Origin: an uncultured Actinomycetes bacterium
GTDB lineage: Bacteria; Actinomycetota; Actinomycetes; Mycobacteriales; Nakamurellaceae
NCBI GenBank assembly: GCA_937926105.1
Contig: CALANS010000167.1
Coordinates: forward strand, 1 to 8,615
DNA length: 8,615 nucleotides
Direction: 5' to 3'
The position numbers were made by a program, and so were the translations under genes. The notes beneath the pieces are model-generated. The model was not told the origin of the DNA. It did no database searches and worked only from the letters and a program-made list of their open reading frames with translations. Positions 1 through 6,122 of the stretch are shown here, in pieces. Numbering within the stretch: position 1 is the stretch's first letter; every line of letters begins with the position of its first letter.

Positions 1-100
1 CAAGAGCATCGGCGGCATCGGTTGGCTGACCGTCATCGACGGCCTGAAGACGCTACTGGAGACCGGACACCCGCTCTTCGACCCAGACCTCCAGACCTGA
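1..100 (+). CDS. 3' end of an unidentified gene (partial)
   Basis: A reading frame enters from the left edge (first full codon at 2) and stops at the TGA at 98-100, giving 32 residues that include the stretch GGIGWLTVIDGLKTLLE and end in HPLFDPDLQT. Two observations support coding. The residues look like a folded protein with a hydrophobic and then an amphipathic stretch, and a strong hairpin begins 15 nt after the stop, where a transcript end is expected. I do not recognise the family from so short a C-terminus. It lies in the resident chromosomal part of the window, upstream of the heat-shock genes, with no visible functional link to them. Confidence 0.55.
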   Translation, partial: KSIGGIGWLTVIDGLKTLLETGHPLFDPDLQT

Positions 101-114
101 CCACACACCCTGGT

Positions 115-147
115 GGATGCCGGATGCGCCCCGGCGCACCGGCATCC
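115..147 (+). terminator. Hairpin terminator after the partial gene
   Basis: The arm GGATGCCGG (115-123) pairs perfectly with CCGGCATCC (139-147). Inside it TGCGC (125-129) pairs with GCGCA (134-138) around a four-base loop, with one bulged A at 124, so 14 base pairs in all. There is no T-tract, which is common for actinobacterial hairpin terminators. It starts 15 nt after the stop codon at 98-100. A weaker dyad (TGTC GGAT at 167-174 against ATCC and GACA at 181-190) lies in the gap before the minus-strand regulator and could serve that gene. Confidence 0.6.
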
Positions 148-272
148 CCTGGGCGGACACCTCCCATGTCGGATTGCGGCATCCGCGACACCGAACGCGG
201 TGGTACAGACACGGTCGGCCTGGTAGATCGGGACCGAGGTGGCGGGATTGCTCGGCTTCGAGTGCCTGGTTC

Positions 273-575
273 TCACGGGCTGGCCTCCTTCTCCGCTCGC
301 AGCCTCCGGTTCTCGTCTTGCAGGCGAAGGACCATGCCGATGCCCGCGAGATTCAGCCCGGCGGCCAGGAGTTCGCGGATGCGGCGCAGCCGGTGTAAGT
401 CATTGGCGCTGTAGCGACGGGTACCACCCCCGGTGCGGGCGGGCTCGAGGAGTCCATGTGCCTCGTAGGCGCGCAGGTTCTGTGTGCCCATGCCGGTGAG
501 TTCCGCGGCCACCGAGATGCCGTACACCCCTCGGTCGTCGTCCGGTACGGCGGATCCTGTCGGCTCTTCGACCAC
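273..575 (-). CDS. MerR-family, HspR-like transcriptional regulator
   Basis: A 100-residue DNA-binding protein. Residues 17-37 (VYGISVAAELTGMGTQNLRA) match the MerR helix-turn-helix in its HspR version, the heat-shock repressor form that binds DNA near chaperone promoters. The wing follows at 47-56 (RTGGGTRRYS). Residues 80-98 (MVLRLQDENRRLRAEKEAS) form a charged helix typical of the MerR dimerisation coiled coil. No cysteine-rich or large effector domain follows, as in HspR. The GTG start at 575 is chosen because GGAAGGG lies 7 nt upstream on the minus strand. An ATG at 582 is in another frame. The gene diverges from hsp18 across a 151-bp gap, so control of hsp18 and of itself is the natural inference. 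The family is secure; the target is inferred. It could be a paralogue rather than HspR itself, because no dnaKJ-grpE operon is adjacent. Confidence 0.88.
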   Translation of the reverse strand: MVEEPTGSAVPDDDRGVYGISVAAELTGMGTQNLRAYEAHGLLEPARTGGGTRRYSANDLHRLRRIRELLAAGLNLAGIGMVLRLQDENRRLRAEKEASP

Positions 576-723
576 GACGCATCCCTTCCGAAGAATTTCT
601 TGAACTTTTTCCTTGCGTCATCATGCCACTGCTGCTACAACGAATCTATAGCGCATACCACAGATTGCACCGGCGGTCTGTGGTTCGTAACGGAGCATCA
701 GAAGCGATGTGATGGAGGTGGAC
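576..723. promoter_or_regulatory. Divergent promoter region of regulator and hsp18
   Basis: This gap must hold both promoters. An 8-bp perfect inverted repeat, ACCACAGA (657-664) and TCTGTGGT (677-684) with a 12-nt spacer, lies about 40 nt before the hsp18 start. A possible -35 TTGCAC (665-670) sits within the dyad and is followed, 17 nt later, by a poor -10 TAACGG (688-693). A shorter palindrome, AAGAATTTCTT (591-601), lies just before the regulator's ribosome-binding site. I do not see a clear HAIR-type HspR operator (CTTGAGT-N7-ACTCAAG) or a SigH-type GGAAC/GTT promoter. The dyad as operator is an inference from its position. Confidence 0.45.
714..718 (+). promoter_or_regulatory. Ribosome-binding site of hsp18
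   Basis: GGAGG at 714-718 is 5 nt before the ATG at 724 and 8 nt before the ATG at 727. It overlaps the upstream GTG (709) and ATG (712) that are also in frame, and so argues against those two as starts. Confidence 0.7.
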
Positions 724-726
724 ATG

Positions 727-1161
727 ATGCTGGTGCGCAGCACTGACCCATTTCGTGACCTGGACCGACTAGCCCAGCAGGTCTTCGGGAGCAACGGCAC
801 GCTCGCTCGTCCGGCGGTGATGCCGATGGACGCCTGGCGTGACGGCGACACATTCCACGTCGAATTCGACCTGCCCGGCGTCGATCCGGACTCGATCGAT
901 CTGGACGTGGAACGAAACGTGGTGACCGTCAAGGCCCAGCGCCCCGATCTGGACGAGAAAGCCGAAATGTTGGCGGCCGAACGGCCCCGCGGCATCTTCT
1001 CCCGCCAGTTGGTCTTGGGCGACAACCTGGATACCGGACGCATAGCGGCCAGCTACGACAGCGGCGTACTCACACTGCTGATTCCGGTGGCCGAGGCCGC
1101 GAAACCCAGGAAGATTTCCATCTCGCGCAACAGCGAGGAGCGGCAATCCATCAACGCCTGA
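727..1161 (+). CDS. hsp18: Small heat-shock protein, Hsp20/alpha-crystallin family (18-kDa antigen type)
   Basis: An ATP-independent holdase that binds unfolding proteins in the cytoplasm as part of large oligomers. The 144 residues have a short N-terminal arm ([15 protein letters not shown]), then an alpha-crystallin domain at about 32-124 that begins [20 protein letters not shown], contains [12 protein letters not shown] and [16 protein letters not shown], and ends with the hallmark SGVLTLLIP. The C-terminal tail carries KISIS, an I-x-I motif used for oligomer contacts. The wording is very close to the mycobacterial 18-kDa antigen as I remember it, and the length fits. ATG at 727 gives the start seen in those relatives. 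ATG at 724 is equally well placed behind the GGAGG. It is divergent from the HspR-like regulator, which probably controls it, and a J-protein lies 0.6 kb downstream. Confidence 0.95.
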   Translation: MLVRSTDPFRDLDRLAQQVFGSNGTLARPAVMPMDAWRDGDTFHVEFDLPGVDPDSIDLDVERNVVTVKAQRPDLDEKAEMLAAERPRGIFSRQLVLGDNLDTGRIAASYDSGVLTLLIPVAEAAKPRKISISRNSEERQSINA

Positions 1162-1196
1162 CCACGCGAGAGGTGACAATCTCGAAGGTGGAAGCG

Positions 1197-1547
1197 ATGA
1201 CGACGACGATCCCCGACCAGGCACCGCGGCGGGAAGACGCGCCCCGTCTCCTGGATGATCCCCGCATCCTGCGGGCCGCCGAAACTCAGTGGATACGCGA
1301 GGAGTTCGACCGGATCATCGCCGCGGAATGGCCCAGCCCACCGCCAGACCGACCAGGCTGCCAGGTCGCGGTGAAACGCCCGCACCCACAACACGCCCGG
1401 CTGCAAACCGTGGGCAACCACCGGCAGAAGCCGACCCGGCCGGCATATCCGGGTATCGGACGATGGGGCAGCCCGCGCTCACCGCCGCGGCAACCGCTCC
1501 CCGCAACCAAACCAAAATACGCAAACCGTGTGAAAGGTAGGTGGTAG
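1197..1547 (+). CDS. Small hypothetical protein with proline-rich basic tail
   Basis: Predicted 116 residues, function not recognised. Residues 16-45 (PRLLDDPRILRAAETQWIRE and on to RIIAAEW) form an amphipathic helical segment. From residue 46 onward the chain is rich in P, R, K, H and Q (for example GRWGSPRSPPRQP) and probably disordered. The third-position base is G or C in roughly 70% of tail codons counted by eye, which supports one continuous frame. ATG at 1197 is chosen because GAAGG lies 8 nt upstream; a GTG at 1173 in the same frame would add eight residues but has a weaker site. It starts 35 nt after hsp18 and is co-directional, so it may share that transcript and the stress response. 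It may bind nucleic acid through its basic tail; this is speculation. Confidence 0.6.
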   Translation: MTTTIPDQAPRREDAPRLLDDPRILRAAETQWIREEFDRIIAAEWPSPPPDRPGCQVAVKRPHPQHARLQTVGNHRQKPTRPAYPGIGRWGSPRSPPRQPLPATKPKYANRVKGRW

Positions 1548-1711
1548 TCAGATCACGACGTGACCCTGCAAGGCCTGCTGACGCGTTCGCACGCGCCACT
1601 TCTCTCCCGGCGCGCCTGACGCGTTGTCCGCGAGGCGCCAGCGCCCGATGGCGCAAACCATAACCAGGCGGCGTCGGCGCATCGGCACACCTTGTCTGTA
1701 ACCCTCCCCCG
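1548..1711. other. Gene-free stretch with short repeats
   Basis: I see no convincing gene here. It holds an 11-bp palindrome TCACGACGTGA (1553-1563) just after the preceding stop, a 10-bp direct repeat CTGACGCGTT (1578-1587 and 1616-1625, starts 38 bp apart), and a small hairpin GCGCCA/TGGCGC (1635-1640, 1649-1654, 8-nt loop). The hairpin may help end the hsp18 transcript. None has a function I can assign. Confidence 0.4.
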
Positions 1712-1739
1712 GGGGCCCCGGCCACACGGCCGGGGCCCC
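1712..1739 (+). terminator. Perfect 12-bp GC hairpin
   Basis: GGGGCCCCGGCC (1712-1723) pairs perfectly with GGCCGGGGCCCC (1728-1739) around the loop ACAC. It is very stable but has no T-tract. It ends 13 nt before the first in-frame ATG of the J-protein gene, so it most likely insulates that gene from the hsp18 transcript. Because it is so close to that start, a role in the J-gene leader is possible. Confidence 0.6.
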
Positions 1740-1752
1740 TCATACCCGCGCG

Positions 1753-2130
1753 ATGCCCGACGTGATGATCATGAACGACCGCCCGCTCGACCCGTACATC
1801 GTGCTCGAACTGAACCCAGCAGCCAGCCAGGCACAGATCACTCGCGCCTACCGCGCCCTGCTACTGCGGTACCACCCCGACACACGCGGTCCCCAGGATC
1901 CCGTATCGGCTGCAGCCGCAGACACCGCACTGCGGCAAGTCATCGCTGCCTACGCAGCACTCCGCGACCCGGAACACCGTGCCCGACACGACCAGGCAGC
2001 AACAACCGATCAACGGAACAGGCAGGCGCACACCATCAAGGCCCACTACCTCCGCGAAGCACACCGTGCCTGGCCGCACGCCGAAACCCTGTCGATCCGG
2101 GTCAGCCCAGTCCGATGGCATAGCAGGTGA
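1753..2130 (+). CDS. Single-domain J-protein (DnaJ-like co-chaperone)
   Basis: A co-chaperone that should stimulate the ATPase of an Hsp70 (DnaK). Residues 12-80 form a J-domain: LDPYIVLELNPAASQAQI (helix I), a basic helix II ending RAYRALLLRY, the essential HPD at 41-43, then helix III with QVIAAYAALRDPEHRARHD. There is no glycine/phenylalanine region, zinc-finger or substrate-binding domain, so this is a class C J-protein of 125 residues. Its tail ends IRVSPVRWHSR. In-frame starts at 1753, 1762, 1765 and 1771 are all possible. No clear Shine-Dalgarno precedes any of them, and 1771 gives the tidy beginning MNDRPLDPY. It shares the stress locus with hsp18 and is the last resident gene before the tRNA scar. 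The domain call is firm; the client is unknown. Confidence 0.85.
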   Translation: MPDVMIMNDRPLDPYIVLELNPAASQAQITRAYRALLLRYHPDTRGPQDPVSAAAADTALRQVIAAYAALRDPEHRARHDQAATTDQRNRQAHTIKAHYLREAHRAWPHAETLSIRVSPVRWHSR

Positions 2131-2159
2131 ATGAGGTATATTGCCTGGTCAGGCTAGGG

Positions 2160-2207
2160 TGCGCCCGGAGAGATTCGAACTCCCAACCTTCTGATCCGTA
2201 GTCAGAT
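2160..2207 (-). tRNA. 3' part of tRNA-Arg(ACG); attachment-site scar
   Basis: Read on the minus strand, 2207 to 2160 gives position 26, an anticodon stem TCTGA/TCAGA (5 bp), the loop CTACGGA with anticodon ACG, the variable loop AGGTT, a T-arm GGGAG-TTCGAAT-CTCTC (one G-T pair), the acceptor strand CGGGCGC and discriminator A at 2160, with no encoded CCA. These 48 nt match tRNA-Arg(ACG) of actinobacteria as I remember it. The D-arm and 5' acceptor (expected GCGCCCG) are missing: beyond 2207 the sequence is unrelated. A cut at the anticodon arm is where tyrosine recombinases recombine in tRNA genes, so this is read as one attachment site (attL or attR), with the intact tRNA expected at the element's other end. 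The identification of the fragment is firm; recombination is inferred. Confidence 0.85.
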
Positions 2208-2599
2208 TTGCGTCGCTGTATCGCTGCTGGTCAGCGCGTTTATCGCCATCCTCTTGATTGAGTCGTGCCATCCACATGCCACTTTGAGTGTGCTCAATAG
2301 CACCTTCCGATCCGCGAGTAGGTGCCCGCGCCCTGTGCTCCTTTTCACCTGGAACGCGCTCAAGTTCATCTTGATGGGGCCGGTCAGCGCGATCCTGCTG
2401 GCGCGCCTCAAGGTGCGAAAAGCTCGTGCCCGACGCAGCCCCTCACGCATCGAGAACATGTCGACATCTGACCGCCAAGGATGTCGGCTCGCTGAGCCAA
2501 TGAAGCCATCGAACGATGGAAAGTCTCGAGCATTGGTTCGGCTGTCTTACCATGAGCACCCCCTAGATGGGCAGGATGAGGCTCGGTAGGGTGGTAACC
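2208..2599. promoter_or_regulatory. Gene-free leader of ietAS with clustered inverted repeats
   Basis: I see no well-supported gene in these 392 bp. Two overlapping frames on opposite strands (plus from TTG 2254, minus from ATG 2459) share codon phase and lack good starts. From 2458 to 2519 four dyads crowd together: ATGTCGACAT (2458-2467); CGACATC/GATGTCG (2462-2468, 2480-2486); GGCTC/GAGCC (2486-2490, 2494-2498); and CCATCGAACGATGG (2506-2519). A possible -10, TACCAT (2548-2553), follows about 47 nt before the ATPase start, without a clear -35. A 10-bp direct repeat GGTCAGCGCG occurs at 2229-2238 and 2382-2391 near the attachment site. The ietAS promoter must be here or further upstream. 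Confidence 0.5.
2506..2519. promoter_or_regulatory. 14-bp palindrome, candidate operator
   Basis: CCATCG and CGATGG are perfect inverted halves around AA. The site is 80 nt upstream of the ATPase start and 28 nt before the possible -10. It is the most symmetric site in the leader and a natural candidate for binding by the HTH of IetA or by the small HTH protein downstream. No second copy was noticed in the window. Confidence 0.4.
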
Positions 2600-3757
2600 A
2601 TGACGGCCGGAGGAGACACTAATTACCGCGAAGCGCACGGACTCGAACGAGCCGTCGTGGACCTCGTCCGCGTCGGCACGCGCGGACACGGGGCCGGCGT
2701 GCGCCAACTCGCCTCGCGCCTCATGCGCACTGTCCCCCCGGGCGTGGAAGACGTTGAGTCCTTCCGCGATGCGGTCCACCAGGCCATTGCAGCCGGCTCT
2801 GACACTACAGAGTTGCGCTATGCCGCTGGTTCGGTGCCAACTGAAGGGGACAGCGCGCAGCCGCTCGTCGACATCGATCTTCTGCCCGACGGCGACGGAC
2901 TCGTCCTAAGCGACGACTTGATGGCTGAACTCCGTGAAGTGTTGTTGGAGCGCCAACGCGCCGACGAGCTTCGCCGAGCCGGCACCGGTCCGACGCGAAC
3001 GCTCATGCTCAGCGGGCCGCCCGGCGTAGGAAAGACGATGACAGCTCGATGGCTTGCACAATCGCTACGGCTTCCACTGCTATCGCTTGACCTGTCATCG
3101 GTTGTCTCCAGCTACCTCGGAAGCTCTGGCCGAAACATCAAGTCCGTTCTCGACTATGCAAAGAGCGGCCCATGCGTCCTGCTACTGGACGAGTTCGATG
3201 CCATCGCCAAGCGCCGTGATGACGATTCGGACATCGGCGAACTTAAGCGCATTGTGAACGTGATCCTGGTCGAACTCGATCGCTGGCCCGACACCAGCCT
3301 GCTGATCGCAGCGACCAACCATCCTCAGCTTCTCGACGCAGCAGTCGAACGGCGATTCGATCGCTCGCTTGTGTTGTCGAACCCGGGTGACGCGCAGCGC
3401 CGCTCCATTCTCGAGTATCTTGCGTCGAGACTCGGAGGCGTAGACGACGATTCCCTTGCGCTTGCAACAGAGCTTACCGCAGGGATGACCAGCTCAGACC
3501 TCACCCGACTCTGGTCGCTCGCCCACCGTCGCTCGATCCTGAACGACTCCGCGGTCGCCCACGAACTCGTCAACGAGTTGGCGCGCCACATCGAAGATGC
3601 CGGCCCCGGCCGTGACAGGCTGTTCCTGACGTTGCACGACAAGTTGGGGATGTCGAACAGGCAGATCGCTGTGACGGTAGGCGTTAGCCATCCGACCGTA
3701 GCCGCTGGCATCAAACGAGCAGAGGGAGTCCAGCATGGCGGACGCGCGGAGCAATGA
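2600..3757 (+). CDS. ietA: AAA+ ATPase of an IetAS-type system, with C-terminal HTH
   Basis: Predicted 385-residue ATPase. Residues 1-100 are an uncharacterised, mostly helical N-domain. The AAA+ core follows: Walker A GPPGVGKT (139-146), Walker B LLLDEFD (194-200), sensor-1 asparagine in AATNHP (N240), and arginine-finger candidates in VERRFD (R251, R252). The core resembles classic AAA proteins that remodel substrates. The C-terminus (about 342-373, LTLHDKLGMSNRQIAVTVGV then SHPTVAAGIKRA) reads as a helix-turn-helix. In the Ti-plasmid IetAS pair the ATPase is the antitoxin and the protease is the toxin; the same roles are inferred here from gene order and domains. ATG 2600 is chosen over 2567 because AGGG lies 8 nt upstream, whereas 2567 has no site. 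It overlaps the protease gene by 23 nt, so translation is probably coupled. It is less GC-rich than the relaxase region. Confidence 0.85.
   Translation: MTAGGDTNYREAHGLERAVVDLVRVGTRGHGAGVRQLASRLMRTVPPGVEDVESFRDAVHQAIAAGSDTTELRYAAGSVPTEGDSAQPLVDIDLLPDGDGLVLSDDLMAELREVLLERQRADELRRAGTGPTRTLMLSGPPGVGKTMTARWLAQSLRLPLLSLDLSSVVSSYLGSSGRNIKSVLDYAKSGPCVLLLDEFDAIAKRRDDDSDIGELKRIVNVILVELDRWPDTSLLIAATNHPQLLDAAVERRFDRSLVLSNPGDAQRRSILEYLASRLGGVDDDSLALATELTAGMTSSDLTRLWSLAHRRSILNDSAVAHELVNELARHIEDAGPGRDRLFLTLHDKLGMSNRQIAVTVGVSHPTVAAGIKRAEGVQHGGRAEQ
3722..3728 (+). promoter_or_regulatory. Ribosome-binding site of the protease gene
   Basis: GAGGGAG lies 6 nt before ATG 3735 and inside the end of the ATPase gene. 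It fixes the protease start and the 23-nt overlap, and gives the protease its own strong initiation as well as possible coupling. Confidence 0.75.
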
Positions 3758-6122
3758 TGCCGTGTCGCGACCGCTTCTCGTCAATGGGGAAGCGCTAAGA
3801 CTCGACGTTGAAACCCCACGTGCCGGCGGTGGCGACAAGTTTGAGCCGCAGACAGTTGCTCAAGCGCAGCGCATCCTTGCGCCACAGGTGATCGCTACAA
3901 CCGAAGCGGTAGCGGCATTGCCCACTGAGCTTCGTGCCCACGACCGCGTATATGTCGAAGCGAAACTGCTTCCCAACTACTTGGCTGCGTCGTACTTCCC
4001 AACGGAACTTCTTGCGCATGTCGGCGCATCTCCTGTCGGCTCCCGTGCAGATATCGGCCAGTACGTCACCAAGGCAAAGAGCGTCGAAGCGCAGACCAGA
4101 CGGCTGATCTTCACTGTTTCGGACAGTGGGCTTGCCGAACTTCGGCGGCTCATCACTGAGGGTGGGCGCAATCGCACCGAGGAGCAAGCGTTCAGCCAGA
4201 TTCGCGAGATCAACGAAGTCGCGCTTCCTCGGGAGTCTGATGTTCTCCGGGCACCCGCACGCGTCGAGGGCGGCGCAGGCCCATCCGATCGGCAGATTTG
4301 GGAAGCCGTCCTTCATCCACGCGCATCCGCCCTCGGTGAGCCAATGCCCCTCGATGAGGAGACCTTGGAACGCTGGTTCTCCCTGATCGCGAATGAGGGC
4401 GGGGAGATTCATCGCGACTATATTCGGCGAGTCGGCGGGCTGACCTTCACGCCTGTCAGTCTCGAAGCCGAGCGGGTCTCAGCCGTTGCGCGCTTCAACC
4501 CGCTGCGGGTGCTGCGTCCGATGCCTGCGATCAGACCAAGACCGCGCTTCGGTACGCGCAGCGTGCAGCGGTTGATCGCGCCAGCGTCCAACCAGCCCGT
4601 ACTTTCGACCGTGTCGGTGGCCGTGTTCGACGGCGGTGTCGACGTAGCCCACCGAAGCGGCTCCTTGTTCGCGATCCCCGCGCATGACCTGACGCCGGAG
4701 CCGCCGGACCAGGATGAACTCAACCACGGCACCGGTGTTACCGGAGCAGTCATGTACGGGCTCGTCTCCCCAGGGCAGCAAGCGCCGACGCCACCGCTCC
4801 CGGTTGAAAGCTATCGAGTCCTCCCGGTACCCAACATCCCCGGAGACCTCGAAGGCTACTGGGTGCTCGATCGCATCAAAGAAGCAGTGGAAACGAACGG
4901 GCATAGGCTCATCAACCTCAGCCTCGGTCCTACGCTCGCCGTCGAAGACGACATGGAGCCGAACCGCTGGACAAGCGAGCTCGATCAACTGGCGTGGGAT
5001 AAGGACGTGTTGTTCGTAGTCGCAGCCGGCAATGAAGGCGACCAAGACCAGGCCACCGGCCTACATCGAGTGCAAGTGCCCGCTGATATGGTCAACGGGG
5101 TTGCTGTTGGCGCTTGCGATACGCCCGCCCCTGAGCAACCGTGGGCGCGAGCACCCTACTCGTCAATGGGTCCAGGCCGACACGGAGCCCGAGTCCAACC
5201 ATTGGGTGTCCAGTTCGGCGGTAGTGCGAACCGAATGTTCAACGTCGTCCGCGCCGACGGCAGCTTCCTAGAAGCGGCAGGCACGAGCTTCGCGGCCCCT
5301 GTGACGACTCACGCCCTCGCGGACCTCGTCACGCGGCTTCCACGAGTGAACAGCAGCGTCCTTCGCGCCTTCGCCGCACACTTCGCCGAACGTCCCCGGA
5401 ATCATAAGAAGCTTCGCGATGAAGTTGGCTATGGACGCCAACCTCTCAACTTTGATGACCTCTTGGACTGTGCCCCTAACGAAGCTCATGTGCTTTACGT
5501 AGACGAGATTGAACGCGGCGATCTTCTCGGATACCAGGTACCGGTCGCAGAGCCGGCAAAGAGTGCCGTGAAGCTGCAGATCACGCTCGCATACGCCTCA
5601 CCCGTCGACCCCACGCAGCCCACTGAATACACGAGCGCATCCTTGGAACTCGGTCTACGGCCTCATCATCGCCTCCATTCGTTCAGACCGCCCAAAGGCG
5701 TCACGGGCAAAGCCCAGACCTTCGACATCGGCGGTGACCAAGCGCGCATCCTGCTCGCGCAGGGATGGACACCCAGTCAGGAGCCCGTGACGAAGACGTT
5801 GGGAGCAACGAAACGGGGAGCTTCGGAGGCGCAGTTGCGCGACAGTGGGAAGTGGGAGACGGTTCGCCACTACCGCGTGACTTTAAAGCCGAGCGAGGTT
5901 GAGCTTCCTCGGCTTGAACTGTCCTACGTCGCGCGGCGCAGTGGAGCCCTCGACAACTCACCGACGAAGATTCCCTTCGCCCTCCTCCTCTCCGTTGTTG
6001 ACGATTCCGGGGCTACAGACATGTACGACGCAGTTCGAGCGCGCTTCACGGCGCTCCGCCCCGTGCAGCGCACGCGAACCCGTCTACGCACGCGAGCCTC
6101 AACGGCGTCGCACTGGTACTGA
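3735..6122 (+). CDS. ietS: Cytoplasmic subtilisin-like (S8) serine protease of an IetAS-type system
   Basis: A 795-residue protease. The S8 catalytic triad is complete: Asp299 in AVFDGGVD, His331 in LNHGTGVTG and Ser518 in AAGTSFAAP; the oxyanion-hole Asn433 lies in VVAAGNEGD. An N-terminal region of about 290 residues and a C-terminal region of about 230 (beta-rich, ending in TRTRLRTR) flank the catalytic core of about 290-560. There is no signal peptide, membrane segment or obvious propeptide, unlike secreted subtilases, so it should act inside the cell. In the Ti-plasmid system the protease is toxic unless the ATPase partner is present. The same pair was later listed among anti-phage systems; the target is not evident from sequence. 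It is translated from ATG 3735 behind GAGGGAG and overlaps ietA by 23 nt, an obligate-operon layout. The stop TGA overlaps a CTG that could start the next frame. Confidence 0.9.
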   Translation: MADARSNDAVSRPLLVNGEALRLDVETPRAGGGDKFEPQTVAQAQRILAPQVIATTEAVAALPTELRAHDRVYVEAKLLPNYLAASYFPTELLAHVGASPVGSRADIGQYVTKAKSVEAQTRRLIFTVSDSGLAELRRLITEGGRNRTEEQAFSQIREINEVALPRESDVLRAPARVEGGAGPSDRQIWEAVLHPRASALGEPMPLDEETLERWFSLIANEGGEIHRDYIRRVGGLTFTPVSLEAERVSAVARFNPLRVLRPMPAIRPRPRFGTRSVQRLIAPASNQPVLSTVSVAVFDGGVDVAHRSGSLFAIPAHDLTPEPPDQDELNHGTGVTGAVMYGLVSPGQQAPTPPLPVESYRVLPVPNIPGDLEGYWVLDRIKEAVETNGHRLINLSLGPTLAVEDDMEPNRWTSELDQLAWDKDVLFVVAAGNEGDQDQATGLHRVQVPADMVNGVAVGACDTPAPEQPWARAPYSSMGPGRHGARVQPLGVQFGGSANRMFNVVRADGSFLEAAGTSFAAPVTTHALADLVTRLPRVNSSVLRAFAAHFAERPRNHKKLRDEVGYGRQPLNFDDLLDCAPNEAHVLYVDEIERGDLLGYQVPVAEPAKSAVKLQITLAYASPVDPTQPTEYTSASLELGLRPHHRLHSFRPPKGVTGKAQTFDIGGDQARILLAQGWTPSQEPVTKTLGATKRGASEAQLRDSGKWETVRHYRVTLKPSEVELPRLELSYVARRSGALDNSPTKIPFALLLSVVDDSGATDMYDAVRARFTALRPVQRTRTRLRTRASTASHWY

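Noticed and set aside
1692..2123. 143-codon frame overlapping the J-protein gene
   Set aside because: Proline/arginine-rich shadow that crosses the hairpin; the J-domain with HPD is in the other frame.
2160..2240. A complete tRNA gene
   Set aside because: Only the part from position 26 onward is present; no D-arm or 5' acceptor strand can be found beyond 2207.
2202..2459. Minus-strand 85-codon frame with an ATG
   Set aside because: No good ribosome-binding site or recognisable family; it ends inside the tRNA fragment and shares codon phase with the plus-strand frame.
2209..2589. Plus-strand frame with two hydrophobic stretches (TTG start 2254), resembling a small membrane protein
   Set aside because: No ATG, GTG or ribosome-binding site. 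Upstream it runs into the antisense of the tRNA fragment, and its 3' part crosses the cluster of inverted repeats. Its GC-rich third positions are shared with the opposite-strand frame, so they are not evidence.
3795..4412. 205-codon minus-strand frame opposite the protease gene
   Set aside because: Lies wholly opposite a protein with a complete family match; an antisense shadow.
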